Assembly: GCF_964340395.1 (NCBI RefSeq)
Contig: NC_135560.1
Location: 13,046,598 to 13,110,597 of the forward strand
Source of the DNA: Glandiceps talaboti
Lineage: Eukaryota; Hemichordata; Enteropneusta; Spengelidae
DNA length: 64,000 nt
Reading direction: 5' to 3'
This document shows, one piece after another, positions 1 to 12,568 of the stretch. Below the pieces are notes generated by a model, which was not told the DNA's origin, ran no database searches, and worked only from the letters and a program-made list of their open reading frames with translations. The position numbers and the translations under genes were made by a program. Position 1 is the first letter of the stretch. Each line of letters begins with the position of its first letter.

Positions 1-1250
1 AAACATTGTTTTATGTCAGTTATACAAATCTTCAATATCCTGGATTTGCAATGCATTCAAGGATACAAGTCTGAATCTATTTAGTGTTTTGTACGTATTC
101 AATTTTCTCTGATTGCTTTTACATGATGGAGGTAGACATCATCGCATTTCCTGAAATTGAGATACACAATATTGGATTGACTTGATTGGATTCGCCATGG
201 TTATCTTGATTGCCATGGTAACAGTAGCAAAACAGGGAAGGATGCCAACAAGAATGTCAATCACTGTGGACTGTCTACAATATTTGCATTCAAGGTATGG
301 AGTTAGGGTTAGGGTAGGGAAGGCTTTGGAATAGGATTTGATTCCCTAGCATAACTAAGGTTTGTATATTCTGCAAAGGATCAGCAAGAGAACAGAGATT
401 AAATTCAATGTAGTGGTCTGTTAGTTGTTCAGTTTAATCTACAACCTTTGTTTCTGCTTGTATCATCATTTAATTTTACATGTTAATGTTTTTGTCTTCA
501 TCACCACCCTAGTCTGCAAGATACGACATTCATGCCAAGCTATCAACTATTACTCAGGTTTAGAAGCCTGACTGCGCTGAACACAGTCCCGCTATCACAT
601 GATAGATAGACTGTGGGTTGAACAACATATTAGTCTATTGCCATCCGTACCAAAACTTGAACAATGTAACACATGCATGTACTAGGACAATCCAATTTAA
701 AAAGGAAACAGAATAGCCAACCACTGTATCAGATTTTAATCAGATCAAGATATCTCATCAAATATGTACTAGTACACCTTGTAGATGAGTCAAACAAAAT
801 TAGTTAATGTACAGTATGGCACATCTTTGTGCAGACAAGTGCAGAGATAAACTTTTCGTGGGCTTAGGTGAGGATACATTACAGATGGCGACTAAGAACT
901 AAAGATGAAAATTACAACAAGTCAGGACTACAAGTACATGTACCAAACTTGAAAATCATATTTTCTTTTGAAAAGCATTTTTATTTACTGTATTCTTATA
1001 GATATAATTTGAAAGCATTGACTGTTTTCAAGTTTGTAGAGCACAGATTTCCTCCCAAAGTACAAAAAATTCCCCATCTAAGAGCTAAAAAATTTTGCTC
1101 CATGGTACAAAAACCTCATGTTTTCAATAAGGAATCTCTGTTTTCCATATAAACTTAGATTTTTGTTCAAATAATTAAAAGTTTGAAGGACTCTTTCATT
1201 TTCCATCCTCCCTCTTTTCACTACCAAACTATTCATTTCACTTTCAATGG
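1..1250. other. Spacer and 3' UTR side of MPP10
   Basis: No gene is recognised here. The open frame at 868-1152 starts at GTG, has no family features and lies antisense to the presumed MPP10 3' UTR. A minus-strand AATAAA lies at 980-985. Two TTAGGG-like units at about 302-316 are too short to call a telomeric tract. Confidence 0.6.
980..985 (-). terminator. Candidate polyadenylation signal of MPP10
   Basis: The minus strand reads AATAAA (plus strand TTTATT) about 265 nt past the MPP10 stop codon. The hexamer and its position are the only evidence. Another signal nearer the stop could be used instead. Confidence 0.4.
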
Positions 1251-4200
1251 CTAAAGTTTAAGTTTGGAAGAAGTGACAGTGTTCTTGTTTTTCTTTTGCT
1301 TCTTCTTAGCTTTAATGTCTTTGATTTCTGAGGTTACTTCTTCTTGTAATTTTGTAAAGAATGCCTTGGATGTTGACAATGATTTCTTAGCTGTACCAGG
1401 ACCATCCTAAAGAGAGGGAGACAAATAGAATAATCAGTAACAATTTAGTTTTGATCCTTCCATTTTTACATTGTGAAATTCTGGCTCGGATTTGGAGTGA
1501 AGTTTTATCTTCTGCAACACATACATGCTCACAGAAAAGTGGTTGAGAAGATGAAAAATCAATTGACATCCAATGTATTATAGTACAGTAATTGATATGC
1601 CACATGCAATCCAAGTTGCATGTGCTCAAATAAAAATATGGTATTGCTTGACTTTAACATAACATGCATCACATCAATGGGATTGCCAGTGGCCGAGTGG
1701 TTAAACCATTTGCCTCTTACCACTGCAGCCAGGGTTTCAACCCATTCAGGGTTTGATTACATGTAAATTTAATACACTGTAAGCAAGAAGAGTGTCGTTC
1801 AGTTTGACTCTACCAAACAATGCAGGTTTTCACCAGGTACTCCGGGTTCCTCCTGCATTAACACTGAACCCATGAGGGATGGCCCTCACTGGACTAATTG
1901 GGAGATAAGTGTTTATATACTTAAAGAAACTATTCAGTATTAATAAAGATTATTTATTTATTATCTATTTATCGTTCTGAGTTCTTCAAAATACACAAAC
2001 TCTACAAACCTTGATTATTGTTGTTCTTCCATCAGATTTACTCTGTTTTTCTAATTTCTCTAGAGCTGCTTTTTTGCTGTATTTATTCCCAAGACCTGGA
2101 TTCATTTTTTCTACAACCTTAGAACGTTGTTCTTTCTCTTTCCTTCGAGATTTTTGGTTTTTCTTCTTTTTCCTCCTATCTCTCTTTTTATCAGTTTCAG
2201 TTCTCTCCATGTCGCCTTTCATTTCGCCTCCTTTGTTTTTCTCCTAAAAATTGAAAAGAAAACAAGTTATTCAATAATCAGATACAGAATATAGTTAAAA
2301 GAACAGAAGCTAAATTTTGGCACATCAGAAAGGAACAACAGTATAGAGGTGTAGACTGACTCTACAATAGATACACATCCTGTAATCAAGCTAGGGAGTT
2401 GAGATGAAAGTAGACCCCTTAACATGGAGCTGATTTGTACCTTTGACCACTTGCTTCAGTGGAACACTCGTATTATTCACTATTCTGTTCATGTGGTAAC
2501 TTTTCATATTGTTTTAATTGGATACATTACCACCTTGGGTGTGACTGGGCTCTCTGTTCTCGACATGAGAACAAACTTCAGCTAGGCCAAAGCATTTTCC
2601 ATACTATGTTTGGCTGCACTTCCAGTGATTTCTGACACTCGTCCTCAAGTTGAGAGCATACTGACTCCTTATCTCCACCAGATGAGAACAAGGTGACAGA
2701 CAAGTCATTGTTGTTTGTAAAACTGCCCAGAAAATTGTCATTATCATCATCATACTCTGGCTAGGCTTTATGAGCATTCAATGTAAAGTACCTTGACAAA
2801 GAAGCCACTGTACACAAAAATTTTATGTACAAACAGAGATATCATAAATGCTCAAATTAATTTTAAAATGGAAATAATAATTTTGATGATCTGTCTGAGG
2901 GCAATCCCTGGAACAAAAACTATATCCAAATTCACTCTGCTGTGCCATCACAGTGGACATGCATCCCTTCATCAAAATTCCATGTCAACTCATTAGTATT
3001 CAGAAATTTACATATACTTTGCATAATATACTATAATCACTATTTCTTGCCAATGCTATATTTGCATAAAACATACCACTGATTATTTCCTCATAAAATA
3101 TAACATTAAATTGTCTTCCATTCACAACATGTGTAAGAATTCATCATCTAATGAGTTATGACATTTTTTTCAAAAACACTGTGTTTCCTCACTGTAATAA
3201 GAGTTTGAAGTTTCAGAACTGGATTTATAAGTCTTCTATATTTTAAGGATACCTGTGGCACCTTGAAAACTTGCTAACAAAGATACAAACGGGAAGATTC
3301 TTTCCCATATTAATCCTTTGGGGAAAGTCCCTGGACCCTGAACAGAAAGTGTTGGGCAAAATAAATGCTCCATCTTGGCTACATGTCCCCTACAAACGGG
3401 CCAAGATGTGTGCAGTATCTGCTGCCACTAGCCTGGGGATGAGTCAAGTGTTTGTCATAGCACAGTTATGCAAGTGGTATGTTCTAACATGCTTACTGAA
3501 TAGGGCCTATTATCAAGATGCTCACTTTTTTCTACTTTTTAATTCATACAATATAATCACTATAAAACATAACTCATTTTTTCCTCATACTAGCCAATTT
3601 CAACCAATCCTGCAGTATCTTACAGACTACCTCGGTCTGTATTTTATTTACCACAATTAGACACAGTCTAATTTAACATGTTTTCAGTCTTTAGCAAAAT
3701 CAAATTCAAAACTCAACATCATGCTGAATTTTATTTTTTGTTCATAACTAGGTTGTAGTCAATCATTTGGCTCAATTTTGGGACGGAGACACTTGAAATG
3801 CAGTTACAATTATCAAATTCACAAAGGTACACTAGCAATAATTGTTATACAACATGTTGATCAAGATGGAGTGTTTCAAAAATACCCTGACTCACTGCTT
3901 CAAATACACAGGGATTCATACAATCTTGGTAATCCATCATGGCTTGTCTACACATCTTATTTACCCCCCCCCCCCCCCCCTTCAAATTCACAGTAAAACC
4001 AGCAATACATAAATTCTCATAATCCTGGAATAATATCTGACATTACATCTTAAAATATTGCATGTGTGATGAATTCTCTTGTCTAATATTTCACATATAA
4101 GCAAACGAAAGACTACAAGAACTCAGGTGTGTTTTCTCGTAGATCTGCAGACTGAATGAGCTGGACAAACAGGGAAAAAAGACCGACGTGAGGGTATTTA

Positions 4201-7200
4201 AATGATGAGCAATTATTTTTTTCAGGCCTTAGCCGTTCAAAGGCTGTCAGTGATTCATTGAGGTTGAAACTTTCTCTAGAAAACAAAGTTTGCAAGATTA
4301 ATGTATTATTGTCATGTTGACAACTTGATGACGAAACTCCTGTAGTTAAGGGTAAGAGTAGCACTGATGCCTTGGGCCTCATCACTATCAGTCAGAAGAT
4401 ACAATGTGTAATGATGCTGTATTAGCCAATCCTGTAGTGTCTTACAGACTAACTACCTTGTAGTCTAGCTGCTAGACCCCTCAGGCTATTCTGCTTACTC
4501 TAAAAGCAACTGAAGGTTGCTCTTTTCAATAATTTCCCACTTCAATATACAAACCAAACCACACAAAATAATTCAACCTAACCCTAGTAGAAATCTTCCT
4601 TTGTTGTTTCATCTTTCTCTACAAAGACTTAATATTTGTCTTCATTCTCAAATACGAAGGGTCCTCTCAAATACAAACGGTCCTCTCAAATACAAGGGGT
4701 CCTTTCAAATATGAGGGGTCCTCTGCTGGAAGTCTTACTCTGTTATCAATGCAAAATGCATTACCTACCTTTCTTTCTATAACAGAACCCAAACATTCAT
4801 ATTTACCTTGACTTCTTCTGGTGCTAGTAATGCAGCATCACTGACACTTACAGGCGCTACTTCCTCCATCGCAATGGATGGCATGTTGGACACTATCTTG
4901 ACTTCAGGAATAGCCTACAAACACACAAAACATTACTGATACATCAGTATTTGCAAAGGATGATATCAGCCCATACTTAGCACTAAACACTACATACCAT
5001 ACAACCAAAGACATTGTTTTCGTACACATCCTGACAACTAAAACACATCCCAATTACTGTAAACCTAGATATTTTAGCTACGGTACTACAAATTTTGCAA
5101 TTTTACAGTCTTCAGCTAGTTCTCAAAGACTATTTTTTTTTACTAATTACCAGACTGCCACATTGTTTTCATGTACAAGAAGGCATTTTAGTCACTATTT
5201 ATTTTTGCGTTTTTGTTTTCTAGTGAAATTGGCAAAAAGAAGTCATTAGTGAAAATTTCCAGGTTTACAGTATACTACAACAGTGCATACTATTTCTTGT
5301 AAGTACCATTCGACCCCTCGTAAAAACATTATCGTTATATGGTAAATACTTCAAAGTACTACCAGAAACCCAGCACTGTATCTCACATTCAAAGAAAATT
5401 TGAATCAACTTATCAACATCTCAATAGGAAATACAGAACAGATTATCACTTATGGTGTGAAAGTTTTCAAAATTTGGTTAGAAGTGCAAAAATGAAGTTC
5501 AGCACTTGCATTGATGCCAGACCTCCTCCAACTAAATGAACAAAGCTTGTTTATTGAGTGCGTATGACATGTGATTGTCCCTAAAGGCTTACACAGTGAA
5601 TGTTGTGTTTGTCAACAAAACAGAGAATACTTCATTAAGACAAGTATACTGACCAAGCAAATACATTTTAACATACAAAAACCTACACTTACAGAGAGTA
5701 CTAGAACACATGAGAAAGACAGATTGCCTGTGAGATATGTTGTTTAGCCCTGGCAGGTGAGTAGTAGCTGATAGCATGGCACAAATGTCATATCTTACAG
5801 ACTAGTGTCTACTGTGAGTGGTAGTTGATAGGATGGCACAAATATCATATCTTACAGACTAGTGTCTACTGTGAGTGGTAGCTGATAGCATGGCATGAAT
5901 GTCATATCTTACAGACTAGTGTCTACTGTGAGTGGTAGCTGATAGCATGGCATGAATGTCATATCTTACAGACTAGTGTCTACTGTGAGTGGTAGCTGAT
6001 AGCATGGCATGAATGTCATATCTTACAGACTTGTGAGTGAAAGCTGATGGCATAATAATCCTATGCACACTTCCTGTAAATAACCACAAATATGTGCTTT
6101 ACATCTACATACTTTTATTGAAATAAAACTTACTGGTTTAGGTGTGTAATGAAAGTTTGATAATGCGTCTAGTTTCAAAAACAGGGAATCCATCATCTTC
6201 TTGATTTCTCCATGTTCCTTGTTTTCTTCTTGTTCTGTGAGTTGCTGGTGAGTTTGTAAAAAGGGACAGGGGAATTATTTTTTTTTTGTTCAATTGAATT
6301 CTTGAATGGGTAATGAATTCAATTACCAATTGATACTAACTGTGTTATTTGTTACTTCATGAGTGACAATGTTGCACAGTTGATTAAGTTATACTATAAT
6401 GTTAATTAAACAAGCTAAACAGAGATATTTTATTTGGCTCTTAAATCGAATTGAAATTCTATTTTCCCCTGATATCTTTCTTTGGTCAGCCAAGGAAAAT
6501 ATGAAATAAGGGACCCTGCTCGTCTAGCAGCTTGTAGTGACAACCCTTACGTCACAAGTATTTTCCTGCTGAATGAAGAAAAATATTGGGGAGTAATATA
6601 ATTATACCATCGCCAGTAATATTTTTTTTTAATCGGGGGAAAGTAATGGCAATTCTGAGCATTTTGACTCATATTTTGCACACCACAGAACCAATGATGT
6701 AGATACACGGTGTCATGACATAGAGGCACGTTGTCATGAGGTAGAACAACCTGAGTATATATTCCATATTTTTGTTGAACCTGGCTAGTGCATGGTATAA
6801 TGGTGTTTCTTACCAGTACTTTTTTTAAAATGAACATGAAGTCCACATTCCAACTGTGACTGACAATACAATAAGACTTGTCTAGGGAGTCGAATCCCAC
6901 TCCTATCCCTTCTCTTACTCTATACTGAACTCCCTAGCTTGACAGCAAATGTGTACCCATCACACTATCATGCCATTATCCCTCTTTAGGTGAAGTTCAT
7001 GTAAAAGATAATGGCTGTGGCAGGATTAGGGTTACATTCTCTACACTCTAACTGGTTCTATCACAGTCTTACCTTAGCCTGTTTGAGGTATTCTTTCTCA
7101 TACACTTCAGCGAGACTTAATTTACTCTTTTCCTGATCCAAAGTAACTCTTTTCCTGTATTCAAAAGCTTCTTCCTTTGGCTTCACTTTCCTCTCCACAT

Positions 7201-10200
7201 CGTCCCAAGCTTCATCTTTGATTCTGCGTTTGATCGTTTCCTCCAAAGTCAGGGTGGTTTCTTCTGTGATGACAGGAGCTGGAAGAAAGATATAACATGT
7301 GTTCAATATATGGTATGAATAAAAAATGAGATAGTGGTGGAAAAGTTGACAATTAATATCTGTAAAAAAAACTATTACTGAAAACATAGTGGCAATATCA
7401 AACGTTTTGAATTCTTAGAACTGAAATCAAGCCAAAAAAAAGTTTGTGGCATGGTGTGGCGTGGTGACATAGCTTCAAATTATACATGTCTTCATATGTC
7501 CAGGATGAATTTGGCAAGAAGCGAAAACAAAATTACCTCAAAATGTGATTTCCTTTGGTAAGGAATGTGGAGACCATGCATATGATGTAAAATCATGAAA
7601 TGACAGTCAAAACACTAAGTTTATGAAAATACTTTTATTTCCTGTTGCCCTTTACCTATAACATACCAAATTTTGAGTTATAATTTTACAAATTGTTAAA
7701 TTCATGATTACTAATGAACAGGATAAAATCATCACTTGTTGTCTATTCAGGCTTTGTAAGATTCTAGTACTGGTTCTTACCTGGTCTGGATGTTTGATCA
7801 AAATCAACATATTCCTGTAGCAAACTGTTATCAGGACGTCTGGAGGCAGACGTCTCGCCAGATAGTTGCCATGGTTTTGCTGATAAGTTTGATGCTTCCA
7901 GCTGGTTGATCTTTTCAAGTAACTTCAAAATGATAAACAGGTGTATTAAGTTCATGTCTATGTATGTTATAACACCAAGCAGTCATTGATTGTATTATGA
8001 TTAACTTTAGAAGTATTAGCACACTTCACATGACCTTGGAACAATAATGGCCTGGAATAAACTTGAAGATAGCGTAGTTAAAGATGGATCTCATGATGTC
8101 TTCAAAGCATCATCTAGCTCAACTAAGTGCCAACAAAATTGAACATCATATGCATACAAATACAATATTGGGCTTGAACCCCAACTGTGGCTGGCTAAAT
8201 GTTTCAGCACCTGACATTTCAGCACCACTACCCAAACTGTTGCGGCACCGCTATCCAAAATGATTTGGCATCACTACCCAAGACAAATTGACACTACGAA
8301 GTAAATGTTGTGGTTCTTTCATAAACTAACCCTAACCCTAACTGTATTGGATACAGTGCCAAAACACATCTTGGGAAGTGGTGCCAAAAAATTTAGGGGT
8401 GAGCCCGAAACATCTAGGGCCGAAACAGTCAGGTTCCAAAATGGCCAGTTACCAAGCTCGAACCCAGACTGTGGTGGTAAAATGCGAGTGGTTTAATCAC
8501 CTGGTCACCTATAACCCTTACATAATTTTCAACGAGATAAACTGTTTCATTTTTAATACAAATATGGATAAAGTAACAATCTTGTCATACCTTGTCTTGT
8601 CGTTTTTCAAATGTAGACTTCAATCCTTGTTTTTTGCCACCAATGATGTCATTCAAATCTTCACCTTCGCTGTCACTATTTGCAAACAAGTCTTTGGTCT
8701 GAACATCATGGCTTCTTTCAAAATCACCAGTTTCCATATTGCCACCATTATTATCATTGTCAAAATCATCATCCCTACAGGGCATATCAAAGTAAAATAT
8801 CAAACACATTTTTTGTGGAAATTTAGTTTCTTCTAAAATCATAATCTTCCATATCAATATCAACCAACTCAACAACCAACCAATCGGCCAACAAACCAAC
8901 CTACCAACCAATCGATCAATTAATCAAATTTCTATAGCACCAATCTCCACAGCAATGTTCTGTTCAGTAGCACCGAATGCCTTTGGTTGTACAATGTACA
9001 AGGCACAGTGGGGTTCAAACATTGGGTTTAAATCTGTGAGACCAACATCTCCAATATAGGCAAGTACTGACTATATCACCCTCACACCAGCTCCATAGTA
9101 TATCATGAAACTCAAGTCACTCCTACCTTTTTTCAGTTTCATCATCTAATAAATCATTATCATCATCATCATCTTCTTCATCATCATTTTCTTCAACATC
9201 AAACTGGACCATCTTTTTCTTGGTTTGGGAAGGTTTGTTGCTTTGCTCTGCATATTCTGGTTCATCAAAGAAGTCATTGTACTTCATATACCTGGCATGT
9301 TTGGAGTCCTGGTGACATCAAATTAATTGAACACATCAAACAAAACATTAACAGTTAACACAAATATTCGTGATCAAACAGTTACCCTCAACCTTTGTGA
9401 TAACAAGTTCATATCTTTGAAACGTATCCAATACAAGCTGAAGAGGGCCGAGTGATTTAACCGAAATGTACTACATAAATTATTTACACTGAGTTTGGAC
9501 CTTAACAAAATATTATTCCAGAGTAAGAGAACAATGTTTTTGGTTTGTTAAAAACAATGATTATCATAGATGTATTCACATTTGAATTCACTTTGTCGCC
9601 AATTTAGTATGCAATATTCAAGTTACCCACACTGCAGTCATTTCCTAATTACTAATTAAAGCTGCATCGTGCAAGGACACCCCAGATTAAAGAAACTGTA
9701 GTTCACATTTTCATGAATCATCACCACTTCCATCCAAAAATCTGCTTTCGAATAGCACCCCTAGTGGCCAAACTATGCAATCTTTTATCTTTCTGAAACC
9801 TGAACATTACATATTACAGTCCTTTTAAAACCGAAAACTGATCTTGACATATGAGGTATTGGTAAAATTGTAGTTATAATAAAAAGTTAGTTAGTTAATG
9901 AACTAGTCATTAGCCCATGACAAGAATTGGTAGTCTGTGGATGTGGGATTACCATGAATTTTGAGCACTGTTTAATTGCAACCCATAACACCAAAGTAAA
10001 GCGTTCTCTATATGTGCCACAATCATTTATAGCATCTATATCAAGTGTAAAAGTATACTGTTGCATTTGCTATTGACCACATTAGAAAGGTCACATGCTT
10101 GGCTTATAAATAAACCAATTGAAACAGTGTACTTTTACACTGGATATGAATGCTATAAAAACAATTGTAGCACATAGAGAAAGTGCTTTATTCCAATGTT

Positions 10201-11753
10201 AATTGTTATAAAGAACATACATTTGTAGTTACATGTATTGTCAGTCATGCGACATTGTTGAAAACGATCAAGTCACTTACATCTATGTCACCTTCCTCAT
10301 CATCATCCTCCTCCTCCTCTTCAGATTCTGTAGGAATATCTTGAAACATATCTATCTCATCATCATCGAAGTCATCTTCACTGTCTGATTCATGTTCATC
10401 CCGTTCTTCTTTCTTTCTCCTCTTCTCCTCCCTGGCATCTTCCATTTCTAAGAACTCCTCCATGTCAGCTAACTTGAAAAATTTGTCATCTACAACTGAT
10501 GGACCTTTCCTTTTTAAAGTCTTCCTTTCAAATTTACGTTTGGGTTTCTCTTCAATATCCCATTCCCAATCCAAATTGTCCATCTCTGAGTCAGAAAGTT
10601 CTTCTTCACGTTTCTTATCTTTTGAACTTAGTTCAGGAAACAAATCTTGACTGGCATCATATTCCTCCTCCTCCTCCTCCTCATCATCATCATCGCCTTC
10701 CTCTTCCTCATTCTCCTCATCCCAGTCACCTTCATCAAAGTCATTAGCTTCTTGCTCATCTTCATCATTGTCTTCTTGTAAATCAATATGACTTTTTGCC
10801 GCAACTACTCTTGCAACTTTCTGAACTAAATCTGAGATACAGGAGTCATTTTGTAGCTCTATTTCTTGCCAGATTTGTTCATCATCAAAATTGTCAATAA
10901 TAAGTTCTGTCAATTGTCCTTGATTTGTTTCCTTTAATTCTTGCTGTGAGTAGTCATACAAACTTTTGGCGAGTCCAGTAAAGGTTTGAGCAAGCTTCTG
11001 ATCAGCGCTAAAAGAAGGCAATGTTAGAAACAAATTAAAAAATAAAAACTTCAGTACATAGACGAATAGAACTGAAACCATTAAGAGTCAAAATAGTTTT
11101 GAACTGCCAGGAAAATGCACAGTACTAACCGAGCACTCTGGGTGAGGGAGTTTGCTTTACAATGTACATTCTTATTTGCTTTTCATTGGTGCTTGTACGT
11201 CTACGATACAGATGATTGGACTTAGACCCTACAAATGTAGGGTCTATGATTTACAAGAAATGCAACTAGTCTTCTTGTTTTGACAATTTGTACATTGTCG
11301 TCCACACTGTAAGACAATACAATACTATTAGCTGAGTATTACCATGGATGTATTTAGATACTTGATAATTTTACTACAATCTATAATAGCAAACGGTCAT
11401 GTTAGTCCCCTTGTAGTCCATCATGCATCGTACTTAAAATGTCCTTGTTTAGTTGCCAATGCTCCAGCCTACGCGTATAATCATCCCAATACAGTGTACA
11501 CATACATGTACTTTATGTTTCATCAATGCATGTGATTGAATTTGAAGGCTTGACACGCGTACACGTGCTCTCACAATCATATACCCTGGCATATTGAAAC
11601 AGACCTAGTGCCTCTTCATCAACAGAAAAGTTATCATTGTCACCACATTGATTAAACATACCTCAAAAATGTATCAGAAGTCCGTGTTGAAGAGCTGAAA
11701 CCCTGTAATATTGAGTTAAGATCAAGCGAACTTTCCCGCATGGACGCAGCCAT
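1251..11753 (-). CDS. MPHOSPH10: U3 small nucleolar ribonucleoprotein MPP10 (ten exons, complete)
   Basis: MPP10 is a nucleolar protein of the U3 snoRNP and small-subunit processome. It works with IMP3 and IMP4 in early 18S pre-rRNA cleavage. Coding exons on the minus strand, 5' to 3': 11753-11662, 11007-10281, 9308-9127, 8774-8591, 7922-7781, 7278-7073, 6244-6134, 4914-4807, 2243-2010 and 1406-1251. All have GT-AG borders and phases agree, giving 713 codons (human about 681). The start is the first of two close ATGs (MAASMRESS). Exon 2 holds long Asp/Glu runs typical of MPP10. Exons 5-8 hold the conserved core, with [44 protein letters not shown] and [18 protein letters not shown]. Exon 9 is a Lys/Arg-rich tail, and the end KLKL matches the family. 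Introns hold a 57-bp minisatellite, a SINE and a foldback element. The identification is firm; individual exon borders are by eye. Confidence 0.95.
1678..1972 (+). mobile_element. tRNA-derived SINE, copy 1 (in MPP10 intron 9)
   Basis: The 5' part carries an A-box-like GGCCGAGTGGTTAA, as in Leu/Ser tRNAs, and a degenerate B box (CAGGGTTTCAACCC). A body with GGTACTCCGGGTTCCTCC follows, then an A/T-rich tail of TTTA repeats near 1945-1973. The same order of blocks recurs at 58394-58675, so this is a dispersed family and not a tRNA gene. The acceptor stem cannot fold. The family was not named. Confidence 0.7.
4650..4725 (+). repeat. 19-bp tandem repeat, about four units
   Basis: Four successive units of the form AAATACAAGGGGTCCTCTC with single-base differences. 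It lies in the MPP10 intron between exons 8 and 9, about 80 bp from the exon 8 donor. Confidence 0.75.
5758..6052 (+). repeat. 57-bp minisatellite, about five units
   Basis: The core TAGCTGATAGCATGG recurs at 5765, 5822, 5879, 5936 and 5993, exactly 57 bp apart. A shortened last unit sits near 6042. Unit differences are few, so it is young or homogenised. It sits in the MPP10 intron between exons 7 and 8. Confidence 0.85.
6455..6805 (+). mobile_element. Foldback element copy (MPP10 intron 6)
   Basis: An imperfect palindrome is centred near 6530. One arm has GTCAGCCAAGGAAAATAT and the other AGTATTTTCCTGCTGAATGA, then AATATTGGGGAGTAATATAA. The outer arm to about 6805 (TTTTGACTCATATTTTGC, then GTGCATGGTATAATGG) is the reverse complement of the left arms of the copies near 44.6 and 50.5 kb. 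No coding capacity is seen. Confidence 0.6.
8195..8420 (+). repeat. 23-24 bp tandem units facing an inverted copy
   Basis: Three or four units like TTTGGCATCACTACCCAAGA run from 8200 to 8290. An inverted, diverged copy (TCTTGGGAAGTGGTGCCAAA) lies at about 8370-8389. The spacer holds two CCCTAA units. It lies in the MPP10 intron between exons 4 and 5. The origin is unknown. Confidence 0.5.
9735..9800 (+). repeat. Dispersed repeat, copy 1 (AGCACCCCTAGTGGCCAAA)
   Basis: The block AGCACCCCTAGTGGCCAAA, followed by a near-identical stretch ending in TTTT(A/G)T, recurs at about 19480-19530 inside an eEF2-like intron. Sequence on either side is also partly alike. This copy is in MPP10 intron 2. Confidence 0.55.
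11223..11246. repeat. Perfect 11-bp palindrome with 2-nt centre
   Basis: TAGACCCTACA, AA and TGTAGGGTCTA form a perfect inverted repeat in MPP10 intron 1. A near copy (ACCCTACA, AG, TGTAGG) sits at about 31107-31122. It could be the core of a dispersed element or a protein-binding palindrome. Confidence 0.5.
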
Positions 11754-12568
11754 GATGAATATTTTAGCGTAATATTGCGCCCTCAAGTTTAAATCCTTTC
11801 ACTTCCGGTTTTATTTTTTGCTTGTAACGTGAATGTTTATGTACATAACAGAGTCCATAGATTAAACTTGATCAAATTTGATATTCATCCCTCCCCTGTT
11901 TGGGTTTTTTGATCAGCTGTATCCGTGACATTGTATCGAATTTATTCTCCAGTCTCTGAGTACATTCTGAACGTGAACTCGCGAACATAATTCATCAAAG
12001 ACTCAGCCAATATCCCGTACAAACTGCGTACGGTGGAATATGTAAACTTTTACTAATGGCCGTTTACTAAATACTATAAAATATAACATGTGTGATGCTT
12101 TCAACAAAAGAAATTACTTCAACGCCCATGAAAGTGGTTCAATATTTCGATTTCTTAAATTAAAACGGACAACAATGATCAGGTGAAGAACCTTGTTTTG
12201 ATATGTGTATAGATTTCGCAACACTTCCTGCAAGTAATTTACATAACAAAAGCCATGGTCGCCCAATCATTTAAAAATAGACCATTACGTCTGGAACTCC
12301 CGACCAATCAGAGATGTCGGAGCCGGATGGGTGTTGCACAACCGATGAAACCGACACACTCTATAAAACAGAAATTGAGTGAAAACATCTATCATTGTCA
12401 AGATGTGAAGGAAAGGGGATAACATTCTCTTGAAGAAACCCACAGAAGTCGAGCTAGCTAGACAAGTTTCATCCAGAAGCAGGAGTAGAGGAGACAAACC
12501 GTAAATATACCAACCACACTGACATTTTGTAGTGTATCAAGAGGAAACAGAAATAAATAGAAGTCACC
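11754..12568. promoter_or_regulatory. Divergent intergenic region between MPP10 and the eEF2-like gene
   Basis: About 815 bp separate the two start codons, which point away from each other. The region must hold both promoters and the untranslated first-exon sequence of each gene. A TATA box for the plus-strand gene is at 12362-12368. No clear TATA was seen on the MPP10 side. A shared regulatory region is an inference from the geometry. Confidence 0.6.
12362..12368 (+). promoter_or_regulatory. TATA box of the eEF2-like gene
   Basis: TATAAAA lies about 205 bp upstream of the ATG. With normal spacing, transcription would start near 12388-12396 (ACATCTATCATT). No C-plus-pyrimidine run is seen there, unlike the 5' TOP start usual for translation-factor mRNAs. 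Confidence 0.55.

Noticed and set aside
3271-3660. 129-codon plus-strand open frame
   Set aside because: Starts at a non-ATG codon, has no domain features and lies in an MPP10 intron.
5758-6052. CRISPR-like array
   Set aside because: Repeat units abut with no unique spacers and the genome is eukaryotic; it is a minisatellite.
8326-8343. Telomeric (CCCTAA)n tract, and another near 302
   Set aside because: Only two to three units each; too short to mean a former telomere.
10462-10747. Plus-strand open frames opposite MPP10 exon 2
   Set aside because: Antisense shadows of the Asp/Glu-rich MPP10 coding exon.
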